64,000 nucleotides of DNA from Erythrobacter sp. AP23 (lineage in GTDB: Bacteria; Pseudomonadota; Alphaproteobacteria; Sphingomonadales; Sphingomonadaceae), in assembly GCF_001542855.1 (NCBI RefSeq), contig NZ_LNBY01000016.1, positions 62,001 to 126,000 on the forward strand, in the 5' to 3' direction. A program made the position numbers and the translations under genes. The notes under the pieces are model-generated. The model was not told the DNA's origin and ran no database searches. It worked only from the letters and a program-made list of their open reading frames with translations. Below are positions 8,823 through 18,045 of this stretch, piece by piece. How positions within the stretch are numbered: position 1 is the stretch's first letter; every line of letters begins with the position of its first letter.

Positions 8823-9530
8823 TCAGGGGGCGATCCCGAAGGTTTCCCTCGTGGATCGACGGAAGGCCTCGAATTCCCTTGCCAGATCGACGCTCTCGGG
8901 AGCTACGAGCCACTGGTAGATCGTTCCGAAGATGAAGCTGCAGAAGCCGAATGCATAGGACTGCGCATCGACAGTTTCCGCGATCTCACCGCTGGCAATG
9001 CCTTCCTCGACCCAATGCGCGACGTCGCTTCGGTAGATCTGGTGATAGGCGGCAAGATGGGTCCGCACGTCGTTGTGCGAGCTGATCGACTCGAACCACA
9101 GGACATACATCGCCTTCATGTATCCTGTGTGGCTTGCCAGAAAGCCTTCCACCGCCCGCAGCGCCGCGAGGCACGCCTGGGCGCCGGTCTGCTCGCCAAC
9201 CTTGTTGGCGAGTTCCCGCGTCCAGCTCGTGTTGAAGTGCAGAACCAGTTGACCGAACAGTGCGTCTTTCGAGCCGAAACGGCTTGAAGCCAATCCCCGT
9301 GAATAGCCTGCCCTTTCACCGACCGATTTCAGCGTGGTGGCATGCGTTCCCTGCTCGACGATCAGTTGCATCGCAGCATCGAACATCCGGGCGTCGGAAA
9401 GGGCGGTGCGTTCAGCCTGGGTACGGCGACGCGCACGCGGCTTTTTCGGCTGCTGGATCGGCTCCGCGCCATGGACCTTGGTCACCTCGCGCAGTGAGGC
9501 CTTACCTTTCATGGGTGAGGGTGCACTCAT
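8823..9530 (-). CDS. TetR/AcrR family transcriptional regulator
   Basis: A 235-residue regulator with a basic N-terminal extension (PKKPRARRRTQAER), then a TetR helix-turn-helix around residues 50-95 (TTLKSVGERAGYSRG followed by FGSKDALF), and an all-helical ligand domain. The start overlaps the stop of the acyl-CoA ligase by four bases, so regulator and catabolic operon are translated together. It most likely represses this island and is released by an intermediate, perhaps an acyl-CoA. The palindrome 70 bases downstream of its stop is the best operator candidate. Confidence 0.88.
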   Translation of the reverse strand: MSAPSPMKGKASLREVTKVHGAEPIQQPKKPRARRRTQAERTALSDARMFDAAMQLIVEQGTHATTLKSVGERAGYSRGLASSRFGSKDALFGQLVLHFNTSWTRELANKVGEQTGAQACLAALRAVEGFLASHTGYMKAMYVLWFESISSHNDVRTHLAAYHQIYRSDVAHWVEEGIASGEIAETVDAQSYAFGFCSFIFGTIYQWLVAPESVDLAREFEAFRRSTRETFGIAP

Positions 9531-11158
9531 CGGACGTCGTCGATCCTTTCAAATTGCGTGTCGCCATTATCGACCGCTTCACGCAAGGCCTGCTTGTCTA
9601 TCTTGCCGACGCCGGTCAACGGAAGGGAGTCCATACGAGCCCAATACTCGGGTACCCAGAAATGCGCGATCCGGTCGCGTAGTGTTCCACGCAGTTTTGC
9701 GAAATCGGGGCGCTGTCCGTCAAGGGTCGTGACAATGGCCAGTGGCCGCTCCTCCCAACGCGGATCGGGAACCGCGATGACGGCGGCCAGATCGATTCCC
9801 GGCAAGCTGGCGACATGGTTTTCCAGTTCGGCCGAAGGAATCCATTCGCCGCCCGATTTGATCAGATCCTTCAAACGGTCGGTAACCTGGACATAGCCGC
9901 GGCCATCGATTGTCCCCGCATCTCCGGTATCGAGCCAACCGTCTTCGGTAAGTACCTCGGCACCGACTCCCCGGTGATAGCCGCGGGCAATCCAGGCACC
10001 ACGCAACTGAAGCCGGCCGACTGTCTCTCCGTCTTCGGCGACCGGTGATCCCTCGTCATCGACCAACCGCACCTGGACTCCGGGCACCGGCCTGCCGCTC
10101 TTGGCCCTGAGAACGCGCGCGCCGGCTCCGCTAGTGTCCGCGGCAGGATGCGACAGGACGCAAAGCGGGCTGGTTTCCGTCATGCCCCAGCCCTGGATAA
10201 GCGGAATGTCCCAATTGCGCTCGACATCGGCGATCAACCCTTCCGAAACGGCCGATCCCCCGGCAACGATGGCCCGGAAGCTCGACATGTCGATCGGATC
10301 GGTCGCATGGCCGCGCAGCAGGTCGTTGAGGATCGTGGGCACGGTTGCGGTAAAGGTCGGCGCAACGGTGCGGATCATCCGGCGTATCGCATCGGGTTGC
10401 AGATGCCGCGACGGCAGGACGAAATCGGCTCCCGCGAACCAGCCTGAAAAGGGAAGCCCCCAGGCATTGGCGTGGAACATGGGCGGTAGCAGGAGGATCG
10501 TGTCACGGTCGCTCAGGCCGAAGGCGTTCGCCGCCATGGAAGCCAGGCTGTGCAGAAATATGGTCCTGTGCGAATAGACTACCCCCTTGGGATTGCCCGT
10601 TGTGCCGGAGGTATAGCAGACTGCTGCAGCCGCGGTTTCCTGGGCAACCGGGAAATCGGCCATTGGCGCCCGGTCGGCAATGAAATCCTCGTAGGGCATC
10701 CATAGCTTTTCAAGCCCTGCGAGATTCTCCGTGTTGCCCGTGACGAGTATGAAAGTCAGGCACGGCAAGGAATTGATCTGTGGGAGCAGGTCGGCGAGCA
10801 GATCGCCATCGGCGATCAGAACTGCATCCTCCGCGTCGGCCATTACGAATGCGATCTGATCGGGGTGCAGCCGGAGGTTGAGCGTGTGCAGAACCGCACC
10901 CATCGCCGGTACGGCGAGATAGGCTTCGAAATGCGCGAAGTCGTTCCAGCTCAACGTCGCGACGCGACCATTCGGTTTCACCCCCGCCGATGCGAGCGCA
11001 GCGGCAAGGCGACGCGCCCTGTCTGCCGTTTCGGCGAAAGTCCGCCACGTGACCGCTTCGCCGTCGAAGCAGCCGATTCGGCTCGATGCGTGGATGCGCT
11101 CTCCATGGGCGAGGATCGTCGGCGTCCCCAACGGCTCGTGCATCATCGTCGCTTCCAT
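9527..11158 (-). CDS. Acyl-CoA synthetase (AMP-forming, fatty-acid type)
   Basis: A 543-residue ANL-superfamily ligase. The P-loop YTSGTTGNPKGVV is at 182-194, followed by the GWGMTETSPL adenylate motif, the hinge region DRLKDLIKSGGEWI and the C-terminal catalytic lysine block (PLTGVGKIDKQ). It activates a carboxylic acid to an acyl-CoA with ATP. The true start is the ATG at 11158, one base overlapping the kinase stop (TGATG), although the frame is open further. In this island it most likely activates the hydroxyacid released from the lactone. Chain length cannot be read from the sequence. Confidence 0.9.
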   Translation of the reverse strand: MEATMMHEPLGTPTILAHGERIHASSRIGCFDGEAVTWRTFAETADRARRLAAALASAGVKPNGRVATLSWNDFAHFEAYLAVPAMGAVLHTLNLRLHPDQIAFVMADAEDAVLIADGDLLADLLPQINSLPCLTFILVTGNTENLAGLEKLWMPYEDFIADRAPMADFPVAQETAAAAVCYTSGTTGNPKGVVYSHRTIFLHSLASMAANAFGLSDRDTILLLPPMFHANAWGLPFSGWFAGADFVLPSRHLQPDAIRRMIRTVAPTFTATVPTILNDLLRGHATDPIDMSSFRAIVAGGSAVSEGLIADVERNWDIPLIQGWGMTETSPLCVLSHPAADTSGAGARVLRAKSGRPVPGVQVRLVDDEGSPVAEDGETVGRLQLRGAWIARGYHRGVGAEVLTEDGWLDTGDAGTIDGRGYVQVTDRLKDLIKSGGEWIPSAELENHVASLPGIDLAAVIAVPDPRWEERPLAIVTTLDGQRPDFAKLRGTLRDRIAHFWVPEYWARMDSLPLTGVGKIDKQALREAVDNGDTQFERIDDVR

Positions 11159-12189
11159 CACGCGAAGCCCTCGTCTCGCGCGAAGCCTTCTGCTGCCTCG
11201 AGCAATGCCGGAACGTCGCGCTCGAGCCCCCGCTCGTAGTCCCCGTCCACTTGGCCGTTCCGAAACAGAACGTAGGCACCTTCGACGATCGCTGCGAGCC
11301 GCCAGAGCGCGAAGGCCTGGTAGTAAGCGAGGCGGTCGATCGAAAGACCGGTGGCATGGCTCCAGCGATCCGCGAGACCGCTTCCGGAGATCACACCCGC
11401 ATGGTTGGATATGCGCTGAACGAAAGCGAAGCCGAGAGGCTTGCGTTCGTCGCGATTCCACATTGCCGTGACCAGCCCGACATCGACGAGCGGATCTGCC
11501 AGGGTCGCCATTTCCCAATCGAGGATGGCATTCACCTGAGGTTCGTTCGCGTCCATGAGCACGTTGTCCAGATGGTAGTCGCAATGCACGATCCGCACGC
11601 TCTCGGGCGTCGGGACATTTTCGACCAGCCATGCGCCGAGCGTTTCGATCTGCGGCAGGTCGCGCACAGCCTCTGCGCGTCGTACCTGCCTCCACCGGCG
11701 GACCTGACGGGACACGAAGTCTCGACCTTTGGCGGCATCGCCCAAACCGGCGGGCAGCGGTTCTATGGCATGGACGCTGGCCAATGCATCGATCAGTGCC
11801 CCGCCGATCACGTTGCGGGTTGCGATGCTGTCCGGATAGGCCGGCGGCAAGGTGTCCGTGATTGCCGTCCCGTCAACGAAAAGGGTTATCGAGAAGGGGA
11901 CACCGAGTACGGTTCGGTCGTTGCAGAACAACACCGGCTCGGGGACCGGTGCGGATTGCGCGATGGCAGAGGTGAAGCGGAATTCGCGCTCTATGCCGGC
12001 TCCTGCGAATTCGGATATTGTGTCGGACGGTGGGTGGCGCAGAACCATCGGGCCGCCATCGGTCTCGAGCAAGCAGGTGACATTGGCGTTTCCTCCTTCG
12101 AGGCGGCGGACAAGGCGTGCATCGCCAATCCCCGCCTCGGTCTCGAGCCATCGCAAGAGCCGTTCCGGTAAATCGATTACAGCTTGCAC
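11158..12189 (-). CDS. APH-family phosphotransferase of the acyl-CoA dehydrogenase-associated type
   Basis: A 343-residue aminoglycoside-phosphotransferase-fold protein. Brenner-type motif HCDYHLDN (202-209) and the metal-binding DWE (224-226) are intact, so an active kinase is expected. This subfamily (fused in human ACAD10/ACAD11, separate in LvaA of the levulinate pathway) phosphorylates a hydroxyl on an acyl-CoA so that an ACAD-like partner can eliminate it. An ACAD10/11-type dehydrogenase is encoded at 16252. The frame is open upstream, but the SDR gene occupies that DNA; GTG at 12189 is the likely start and overlaps the SDR stop by 13 bases. Antibiotic resistance is unlikely from context. 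Confidence 0.82.
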   Translation of the reverse strand: MQAVIDLPERLLRWLETEAGIGDARLVRRLEGGNANVTCLLETDGGPMVLRHPPSDTISEFAGAGIEREFRFTSAIAQSAPVPEPVLFCNDRTVLGVPFSITLFVDGTAITDTLPPAYPDSIATRNVIGGALIDALASVHAIEPLPAGLGDAAKGRDFVSRQVRRWRQVRRAEAVRDLPQIETLGAWLVENVPTPESVRIVHCDYHLDNVLMDANEPQVNAILDWEMATLADPLVDVGLVTAMWNRDERKPLGFAFVQRISNHAGVISGSGLADRWSHATGLSIDRLAYYQAFALWRLAAIVEGAYVLFRNGQVDGDYERGLERDVPALLEAAEGFARDEGFA

Positions 12190-12911
12190 AGCAAACCGCC
12201 GTCGTTCGAAATGATCGAGCCGGTCATATATGGCGATCCCGCCACCCACCAAACGACTTCGGCGAGTTCCTCGGCCGTGCCTTCGCGCCCCAGGGGAATA
12301 CCTTCGACCAACTTCGCCTTGGCGCGAGCCGATATATTCGCGGTCATTTCGGTCGCGATCATTCCGGGGATGACGAGGTTGACCCGGATCGCCTGCCGCG
12401 CGAGCTCGATAGCCAGCACTCGCGTGAGACCCGCCAGCCCGGCCTTGGATGCGCCATAGGCGGCATCCCCGGTAAAGCCGCGCAGGCCCACGACCGCTCC
12501 GATGTTCACGATCGAGCCGCCAGCGCCCATATGCGGTAGCGCGGAGCGTACGAAATTGAAGGGCCCGGACAGGTTCGTATCGAGTACCGCTTGCCAGTCT
12601 TCGTCTGACAACGCATCCACCCGCCCCCCGCGATGCAGGCCCGCGTTGTTGACGAGGATGTCGATGCCGCCCCACCGCTCGGCAATTGTCGAACATGCAT
12701 CGATTGCGGCCTGCGGTTCCGCCACATCGGCCGCCAAACCCATGGCATCGCCATCGATCGCCTTCGCGCAATCCTCGATTTCCTTGCCTCGCGATAAGAG
12801 GGCGACCCGGTCGCCCTTGCTCGCCGCCAGGCGGGCAATCGCGAGCCCAAGCCCACGCGATGCCCCCGTGACGACCCATCTTCGCTTTTCGGCCTTCGGT
12901 TCAACCGCCAT
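12177..12911 (-). CDS. FabG-like short-chain dehydrogenase with the catalytic Ser replaced
   Basis: A 244-residue SDR with the nucleotide motif TGASRGLG (15-22), NNAG (88-91), and the YxxxK pair Tyr152/Lys156 (YGASK). The catalytic serine normally sits 13 residues before the tyrosine; here that position is Ala139 (NIGAVVGLRG), encoded by GCG. The fold and cofactor site look normal, so it may be a slow enzyme, use another residue or serve as a structural or regulatory partner. It lies 13 bases after the TonB receptor and overlaps the kinase gene. Confidence 0.88.
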   Translation of the reverse strand: MAVEPKAEKRRWVVTGASRGLGLAIARLAASKGDRVALLSRGKEIEDCAKAIDGDAMGLAADVAEPQAAIDACSTIAERWGGIDILVNNAGLHRGGRVDALSDEDWQAVLDTNLSGPFNFVRSALPHMGAGGSIVNIGAVVGLRGFTGDAAYGASKAGLAGLTRVLAIELARQAIRVNLVIPGMIATEMTANISARAKAKLVEGIPLGREGTAEELAEVVWWVAGSPYMTGSIISNDGGLLCKL

Positions 12912-12924
12912 TTCGAGGATCGTC

Positions 12925-15186
12925 TTAGAAGGTCTGCGTCAGGGCGACGCCCCAAGTGCGCCGGGGACGTGGGGCGCCATAGCTCCAGATACCCTGAACG
13001 TCATAGCCGATCGTCCAGCCGTCCTCGTCGGCCAAATTCTTGCCGAAGAGGCTGACGGTCGTGCGATCGAAACGGACATTGATCGATGCATCGATCAGGT
13101 ATTGACCGTCATTGCGCAAATTCGGGTTGTTGAGGAAGGTAATCTCGTGCGCGCCGATATAATGGATGTCGCCGGTTACCCAGGCCGTGGCGTTCTCGCC
13201 GATATCGGTTTCGTAGGTCCCGCCGAGGCTCCAGGTCCATTTCGGCGCACGGCGGATGTCGAGGAAGGTGGCATCGACAGGGGTGCCGGTACTGAAGATG
13301 TCGCCCACGAAATCCTTATACTCGGCGTCGAGATAGCCAAGGTTGCCGCGGAGCGTGAAGCCGTCGAACGGTAGGGCGGTCAAATCGAGCTCGAAGCCCT
13401 TGAGTTCGGCCGAAGACGCATTGATCGTTCGGTTTTCGCGTCCCGTGGAGGTGCCGGGCGCCGGAACGTCCAGATCCTGCTGCATGTCGTCGTACTTCAT
13501 CAGGAATACGGCGCCGTTGAGCCGCACCAGTCCGTTCGCGAGTTCGGCCTTGAAGCCCGCCTCGTAATTGTCGAGCGTTTCGGGATCGTAAGGTATGGTC
13601 GCCGCGCCAATCGTCGATGGCCGCCCATTGAACCCGCCACCGCGATAGCCGCGCGACCACAGCGCATAGGCCATGACGTCGTCCGTAAACTCGTAGCGCA
13701 GCGAAACCCGTGGCGTGAATTTCGACCAGCTCTCCCTGACCGGAGTCGCCATGGAGATCGCTCCGGGAAGGGTCGCGATCGGGTTCTGTTCGACCGAAGT
13801 GCCGTAGATGAAGATCGGCAAGTCGTTGACGATGCTCGACTTCTTGTCCTTGGTATATCGGGCGCCGAGCGTCAGGGTCAGGCGATCGACAATCTCGTAA
13901 TCAGCTTCGCCGTAAATCGCCCAGGATTTGTTGGTCTGGGTAACGTCCTGCGCGCTGGTCAGCAGTGGCGGACCGGCGAAGCCGATGTAATTCTTGAGGT
14001 TGATCGTATAGCGCGAATCCCAATGATATCCCCCCAGAACGAAGGTCAGTGGGCCGGCGCCGCCCTTGGTCAGCCTTAATTCGTTGGTTGTCTGCCGCCA
14101 GCGTGCCGGGCGATCAGTATGGTAGAGGGTCAGGGGTGCCGCATCGAAGTCCTGGTTGATTTCCTCGTCGGTCTTGAGCCAGCCGAAGATGTAATCGACC
14201 TGCATGTCGGATCCGATTTCGTAGGTTGCCTTGCCGATCGCCATGTCGAGTTTGAAAGTGGCGTTCTTCTCCAGCCTGCCATCCGAGATGCTGACATAAC
14301 GATCGCCCGAAGTCGGCACGCCGGGCGCTGGCGAGCACTGGTTGTAGACAACGCAGAACAGGTCGGTTGACCGGTTGATCGCTAGCAGTTGCGGCGGATC
14401 CTGTTCGGTCTTCTGATGGTCGTAGCTCAGTTGGATCGCGAGATTGTCGACCGGCTCGAACAACAGGGTGCCGGACAGGGCATAGAACTCAGATCTCTGG
14501 CCCGGCTGGTCGTAGAATGCGTTGTAGATATAGCCGTCGGACTTTTCGTAGGCGGCGCTCAGTTTGATCGCCAGATTGTCGGTCAATCCGGTACTCGCGA
14601 CGCCCTCGATCTTCCAGCTGTCGAACCTGCCATAGGTCAGGCGGGCCTTGCCGGAAAGATCGTAGGTCGGGCGTGATCGCGCGATGTTGATGACGCCGCC
14701 GGTTGCATTGCGACCGAAGAGCGTCCCCTGCGGGCCGCGCAGAACCTCGACCCGGTCGATATCGATTGCTCGCAGGAGACTTCCCGAGCTCTGACCGATG
14801 TAGATGTCGTCGAACACCACGCCGACTGCGGGGTCGACCGACTTTTCGACGTCGGCGACGCCGATGCCGCGGATGTAGACTGCGGCCACGCCTCCCGGCC
14901 CCTGCTGCGTGTCGTCGATGACGATGTTGGGTGAGGAGTCGGCGAAGTCGCGTACGTCGGAGTCGAAGCGCTTGTCGAGTTCCTCGGCAGAAAGCGCACT
15001 GATCGAGGCGGGGACGTCCTGCATGCTCTCTTCGCGTTTGCGCGCGGTGACGACGATGACATTGAGCCCCCCGGGCGTGTCCTCCTGCACTGCGTCGCCG
15101 TTATCCTGGGCATGGACGGCGGTGGTGGGCCAGACGGTGGCGGCCGCAACCGCGAGCAGGCTCACGTGTTTCACGCGATCGATCAT
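12925..15186 (-). CDS. TonB-dependent outer-membrane receptor
   Basis: A 753-residue receptor with a signal peptide (cleavage near AVHA-QD, residue 26), a TonB-box-like stretch (VIVVTARKREE), a plug domain ending near LRGPQGTLFGRNATGGVIN and a beta barrel ending in Phe (VALTQTF). This sphingomonad-type family often carries hydrophobic or complex substrates across the outer membrane. It is the first gene of the minus-strand catabolic operon, with GGGAGAGAG upstream of its ATG, so it probably imports the island's growth substrate rather than iron. Confidence 0.9.
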   Translation of the reverse strand: MIDRVKHVSLLAVAAATVWPTTAVHAQDNGDAVQEDTPGGLNVIVVTARKREESMQDVPASISALSAEELDKRFDSDVRDFADSSPNIVIDDTQQGPGGVAAVYIRGIGVADVEKSVDPAVGVVFDDIYIGQSSGSLLRAIDIDRVEVLRGPQGTLFGRNATGGVINIARSRPTYDLSGKARLTYGRFDSWKIEGVASTGLTDNLAIKLSAAYEKSDGYIYNAFYDQPGQRSEFYALSGTLLFEPVDNLAIQLSYDHQKTEQDPPQLLAINRSTDLFCVVYNQCSPAPGVPTSGDRYVSISDGRLEKNATFKLDMAIGKATYEIGSDMQVDYIFGWLKTDEEINQDFDAAPLTLYHTDRPARWRQTTNELRLTKGGAGPLTFVLGGYHWDSRYTINLKNYIGFAGPPLLTSAQDVTQTNKSWAIYGEADYEIVDRLTLTLGARYTKDKKSSIVNDLPIFIYGTSVEQNPIATLPGAISMATPVRESWSKFTPRVSLRYEFTDDVMAYALWSRGYRGGGFNGRPSTIGAATIPYDPETLDNYEAGFKAELANGLVRLNGAVFLMKYDDMQQDLDVPAPGTSTGRENRTINASSAELKGFELDLTALPFDGFTLRGNLGYLDAEYKDFVGDIFSTGTPVDATFLDIRRAPKWTWSLGGTYETDIGENATAWVTGDIHYIGAHEITFLNNPNLRNDGQYLIDASINVRFDRTTVSLFGKNLADEDGWTIGYDVQGIWSYGAPRPRRTWGVALTQTF

Positions 15187-15458
15187 GATTCTCTCTCCCT
15201 ACCAGGGGCGTAATCTCTGCTCGCGAACGCTTTTGCGGTTCTCGCGATTTACGCTCCAATCGAAACATGCCTCACTTGTTTGCTCTCGACAAGCAAATTT
15301 TATTCACGGCGATTCCGCGCCAAAGGCAAACCTATACAAGCCACTGATAAAGAAGATAAGTTCGGGATTTCCGACCTGACTTATCATTGTTGCTTGTTCC
15401 AAGCTAATAAGTATGCGAGAAGGTTTGCAACGCAAGAATGGCGAGTGGGAGAGAGTGA
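15187..15458. promoter_or_regulatory. Divergent promoter region of the catabolic island
   Basis: A 272-base spacer between the TonB receptor (minus) and SDR (plus). It is AT-richer than the genes around it. Two small inverted repeats are visible: TTTGCT/AGCAAA at 15279-15297 (seven-base spacer) and GCTTG-TTC-CAAGC at 15392-15404. They share no clear core with the palindrome at 8733. Both operons presumably start here. Confidence 0.55.
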
Positions 15459-16211
15459 ATGGCGGGTCGGCTTAGCGGAAAGGCGGCGCTCATTTCGGGC
15501 GGTGCAAGCGGCCTGGGAGAAGCGCAGGCAATGTTGTTCGCCAGGGAAGGTGCCAGCGTCCTCATTGGGGATTTGCAGACCGACAAGGGCGATGCCGTGG
15601 TGGAGAGCATCAAAGGCGAGGGCGGCGATGCGGCATTCGTGCATCTCGATGTGACTGATATGAACAGCTGGACCTCGGCCGTTGGAGAGGCAGTCTCGCG
15701 CTTCGGCAAGCTCACGACGCTGGTCAACAACGCCGGGATCTTTCACCCGGGCGGCATCGTCGAGGAAACCAAGGAAGGCTGGGATCGCATGATTGCGATC
15801 AACCAGACCGGAGTGTTCCTGGGAATGAAGGCCGCGAGCGAGGCATTGCTCGCATCGGGGAACGGCGCGATCGTCAACATCAGCTCGCTTTTCGGCCTGA
15901 TGGGCAGCCCGAACGCGATCTCATACCACGCCTCGAAAGCCGCCGTTCGGCTCATGGGCAAGGCCGGTGCTCTCGAATTTGCCAAGAAAGGCATCCGGGT
16001 GAACACGATCTTTCCCGGCCAGATCAAGACACCGATCCTTGGCGACATCTCTCCCGAACAGGACAAGGCTATCAAGGCGGCTATCCCGATGGGCGATGCG
16101 GGCGAGCCGATCGATGTGGCCTACGCCAGCCTTTACCTCGCATCGGACGAGGCAAAATATGTGTCGGGCGCGGAGATCTGGGTCGATGGCGCCTGGTATG
16201 CGGGACAATGA
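15459..16211 (+). CDS. Short-chain dehydrogenase (cyclic alcohol/hydroxysteroid type)
   Basis: A 250-residue classical SDR: GGASGLG (14-20), NNAG (90-93), catalytic Ser143, Tyr156 and Lys160, all intact. The sequence resembles the group that oxidises cyclopentanol, cyclohexanol or 3-hydroxysteroids to ketones with NAD+; Asp38 at the end of the second strand favours NAD over NADP. It starts the plus-strand operon behind a strong GGGAGAGAG site. In the proposed pathway it makes the ketone that the Baeyer-Villiger enzyme attacks, or oxidises the alcohol after ring opening. Confidence 0.88.
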   Translation: MAGRLSGKAALISGGASGLGEAQAMLFAREGASVLIGDLQTDKGDAVVESIKGEGGDAAFVHLDVTDMNSWTSAVGEAVSRFGKLTTLVNNAGIFHPGGIVEETKEGWDRMIAINQTGVFLGMKAASEALLASGNGAIVNISSLFGLMGSPNAISYHASKAAVRLMGKAGALEFAKKGIRVNTIFPGQIKTPILGDISPEQDKAIKAAIPMGDAGEPIDVAYASLYLASDEAKYVSGAEIWVDGAWYAGQ

Positions 16212-16251
16212 CGGTGGCAACATACCTTGGTAACACGGGACGGAACTGCTG

Positions 16252-17544
16252 ATGGGCTGGGACTTTTCGACCGATCCCGAGTTCGAGGAGCAACTCGAAT
16301 GGATGCGCGGTTTCGTCGCGGATGAGATCGAGCCGCTGGACCTCGTGTTTCGCGATCCCGGCGCTCATGTCGACCCGAACTCTCCGGCTGCGCGCGCCAT
16401 GGCTCCGCTCAAGGAAGAGGTGAAACGGCGCGGCTTGTGGGCCTGCCATCTCGGTCCCGAACTTGGCGGAAAGGGTTTCGGCCAGCTCAAGCTTGGTCTC
16501 ATGAACGAAGTCCTCGGGCGAAGCCGCTTCGCTCCGACTGTTTTTGGGACGCAGGCCCCGGACACCGGCAATGCCGAAATCCTCGCACGCTTCGGGACGC
16601 CTGAGCAGAAGGCCAAATACCTTCAGCCTCTCCTCGATGGCGAAATCGTCTCCTGCTATTCCATGACCGAGCCACAGGCAGGCTCCGATCCGGGCGAGTT
16701 CACATGCCAGGCGCGTCTCGACGGCGTCGATTGGGTGATCAACGGTGAGAAGTGGTTCGCGAGCCACGCCTGCATCGCCGAATTCCTGATCGTGATGGTC
16801 ATCACCGACCCTTCGGTCGCCGTGCACCAGGGCTCGACAATGTTGATCGTTCCCCGCGACACGCCGGGATTGGAATTTGTGCGCAACACCGCTGTCGGAC
16901 CGAAAGACGATATCGACAGCGGGGTGCATGGCTATCTGCGTTTCACGGATTGTCGGGTACCCGAGGCGAGCAGACTCGGCCCGGTGGGCGAGGGTTTCAA
17001 GGTCGCGCAGTCGCGGCTCGGTGGCGGAAGGATCCATCACGCCATGCGCACGGTCGGCATGCTCAACAAGGCGATGGAATACATGAAGGAGCGCGTGGTC
17101 AGCCGTGTGACGAAGGGCGAACGTCTGGCCGACAAGCAGATGGTCCAGGAAAAGATCGCCGATAGCTACACGCAAATTCTCCAGTTCCGGCTGCACGTGC
17201 TCTATGCAGCCTGGCTGCTGGATCGCGACCAGGCTTACACGCGCCCCGTGCGACGCGAGATCAGTGCCATCAAGGCCGCCATGCCGGGCGTGCTCAAGGA
17301 TGTCGTCTATCGCGCGCTCCACCTTCACGGATCGCTCGGAATGTCGAACGAAACCCCGCTCATGGATATGTGGCAATACGTGCCCGAAATGGGGATCGTC
17401 GATGGGCCCACCGAGGTGCACAAGATCGCCGTGGCTAAAGACATCCTGCGCAATACGCAGCCATCGGACGGTCCATTCCCCAGCTATCATGTGCCGGCGC
17501 GGCTGGAAGCGGCACGCAGGAAGTTCGCCGCCTACATCGACTAG
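16252..17544 (+). CDS. Acyl-CoA dehydrogenase of the ACAD10/ACAD11 type
   Basis: A 430-residue acyl-CoA dehydrogenase fold. The FAD-side motif YSMTEPQAGSDP (136-147), the block GRIHHAMRTVG (259-269), typical of the ACAD10/11 branch, and a Glu in GPTEVHK (385-391) are present. Normal members oxidise acyl-CoA to enoyl-CoA; members of this branch that work with an APH-type kinase instead remove a phosphorylated hydroxyl from a 4-phospho-acyl-CoA. Such a kinase is encoded at 11158. The gene follows the SDR by 40 bases. Whether it acts as oxidase, phosphate lyase or both needs assay. Confidence 0.88.
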   Translation: MGWDFSTDPEFEEQLEWMRGFVADEIEPLDLVFRDPGAHVDPNSPAARAMAPLKEEVKRRGLWACHLGPELGGKGFGQLKLGLMNEVLGRSRFAPTVFGTQAPDTGNAEILARFGTPEQKAKYLQPLLDGEIVSCYSMTEPQAGSDPGEFTCQARLDGVDWVINGEKWFASHACIAEFLIVMVITDPSVAVHQGSTMLIVPRDTPGLEFVRNTAVGPKDDIDSGVHGYLRFTDCRVPEASRLGPVGEGFKVAQSRLGGGRIHHAMRTVGMLNKAMEYMKERVVSRVTKGERLADKQMVQEKIADSYTQILQFRLHVLYAAWLLDRDQAYTRPVRREISAIKAAMPGVLKDVVYRALHLHGSLGMSNETPLMDMWQYVPEMGIVDGPTEVHKIAVAKDILRNTQPSDGPFPSYHVPARLEAARRKFAAYID

Positions 17545-17569
17545 CTAATTCGTTCTCCGGGAGCAGCGC

Positions 17570-18037
17570 ATGCCAGATTCAACCGACCGCGAGAGCCGGC
17601 TCGACCGGATAGAGAGCAGGTTCGCAATGCATGATCTGGTGAGCGATTACTGCCATGGCTTCGACAAGCGCAGCTGGGATCGCTTTGCGGCGATCTGGTG
17701 GCCCGATGCGATCTGGGACATCGGCCCTCCGTTCGGAAGCTTCGAGGGGATCGAGGGCATAGCGCATGTCACCGAGGACGTCCTGTGGGATGCCTGGCTC
17801 GCGTCGAGCCACTTCACCACCAATCTCGTCATTACCTTCGATGGGGCGGACATGGCCCGCGGGATGTGCGACGTGGACTGCATCGGCACTACGTCGGACG
17901 GCCAGGCGCAGACCGTTAGTGCGAGCTATTTCGACCGGTTCGAACGGCGCGGCGGCATCTGGAAAATCGCGCACCGGAAGGTGAAGATGCATCACTTCGA
18001 TCCGCTGCCCGGCGTAACCCTATCTCCACCTGCTTAG
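17570..18037 (+). CDS. SnoaL-like/NTF2-fold protein
   Basis: A 155-residue protein matching the SnoaL-like branch of the NTF2 fold (HDLVSDYCHGFDKRSWDRFAAIWWPDA near the N-terminus; a C-terminal WKIAHRKVKM strand). Relatives include aromatic dioxygenase small subunits, ketosteroid isomerases, limonene-epoxide hydrolases and cyclases. No metal or catalytic set is clear here. It sits 25 bases after the acyl-CoA dehydrogenase and eight before the hydrolase, so it is a pathway enzyme or isomerase by context only. Confidence 0.75.
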   Translation: MPDSTDRESRLDRIESRFAMHDLVSDYCHGFDKRSWDRFAAIWWPDAIWDIGPPFGSFEGIEGIAHVTEDVLWDAWLASSHFTTNLVITFDGADMARGMCDVDCIGTTSDGQAQTVSASYFDRFERRGGIWKIAHRKVKMHHFDPLPGVTLSPPA

Positions 18038-18045
18038 GAGCACTT

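Noticed and set aside
11158-12189. Antibiotic-resistance interpretation of the APH-fold protein
   Set aside because: It is embedded in an acyl-CoA operon and resembles the ACAD-associated subfamily; context argues against aminoglycoside modification.
16081-17490. 469-residue minus frame opposite the acyl-CoA dehydrogenase
   Set aside because: Antisense shadow; low-complexity His/Arg text without a family match.
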